This document shows positions 18,736 to 18,904 of a stretch of DNA of 18,904 nucleotides, piece after piece (within the stretch, counting starts at the first letter, position 1; each line of letters begins with the position of its first letter). Below the pieces are notes generated by a model that worked only from the letters and a program-made list of their open reading frames with translations, was not told the DNA's origin and made no database searches. The stretch is from Setaria digitata (lineage: Eukaryota > Nematoda > Chromadorea > Rhabditida > Setariidae). The translations under genes were made by a program, and so were the position numbers. The stretch is from contig RCAB01000792.1 in assembly GCA_003640385.1 (NCBI GenBank), positions 1-18,904 on the forward strand. The letters are read 5' to 3'.

Positions 18736-18904
18736 CTGAAAGAAGTATATAATTAAACTCTCAAAAAGAAATACAATGAAGCATGACTTTTTTTGATTAA
18801 TTGTCACTAGATCTTCCAAATTATTGCTCTCATTATTTACTGATAGGCGCTCCAAACTCTCAATTCTGCCTAACTAATTTGTTCATCCAACTAAACACCC
18901 CATT
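18736..18904 (-). other. Upstream intron of mig-6 at the window edge
   Basis: Ends in acceptor ATACTTCTTTCAG before the first exon called. It holds no in-frame ATG leading into that exon. A fragment reading RIESLERLS before a GTAAAT at about 18840 could be a small exon, but nothing supports it. Confidence 0.5.

Noticed and set aside
18454..18855. N-terminal hydrophobic segment (IVFLFESLIIYFF) as the papilin signal peptide
   Set aside because: The frame starts with TTG, not ATG, and a strong acceptor CTTCTTTCAG lies directly after it; it is intron sequence.

Overview
The window looks like nuclear DNA from a nematode, most likely a spirurid (filarial-type) worm. It is AT-rich, introns are mostly 45-400 nt with T-rich TTTTCAG-like acceptors, and the main gene is a papilin of the MIG-6 type. 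The genus cannot be told from sequence alone.

Two genes point towards each other. On the + strand (about 260-2000) is the 3' part of an unrecognised gene. Its product has a six-cysteine segment, a short hydrophobic stretch, a proline-rich tail with three PPxY motifs, a Gly-rich segment and an acidic Gly/Asp/Phe tail ending in Trp. Positions 2001-3995 are non-coding: the 3' regions of both genes.

The rest (18735 down to 3996, - strand) is one large gene, an orthologue of papilin / C. elegans mig-6, a secreted basement-membrane protein needed for gonadal distal-tip-cell migration. I assembled 39 coding exons by hand. Every junction keeps phase, and together they give 6618 nt (2205 residues plus stop); only the signal-peptide exon(s) are missing, to the right of the window. 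Domain order: TSP1-1, ADAMTS-like Cys-rich and spacer regions (papilin cassette), TSP1-2 to TSP1-7, eleven papilin/lagrin-type 'xGCCxD' cysteine repeats, Kunitz 1-6, a 1.6-kb intron, Kunitz 7, a Ser/Thr-rich linker, Kunitz 8-11, an Ig domain and a C-terminal PLAC domain.

Points for a second look: introns that keep frame only with GC donors (one with an excellent GCAAGT site, one forced unless a small exon intervenes, one with a GT alternative inside a small tandem duplication); a possible short isoform ending just after Kunitz 6, with a poly(A) signal in the large intron; Kunitz 5 lacking its third cysteine; only one of eleven Kunitz domains having a basic P1 residue, whose codon is split by an intron; and a stop-free 81-nt intron. 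I found no mobile element, tRNA, rRNA or CRISPR.
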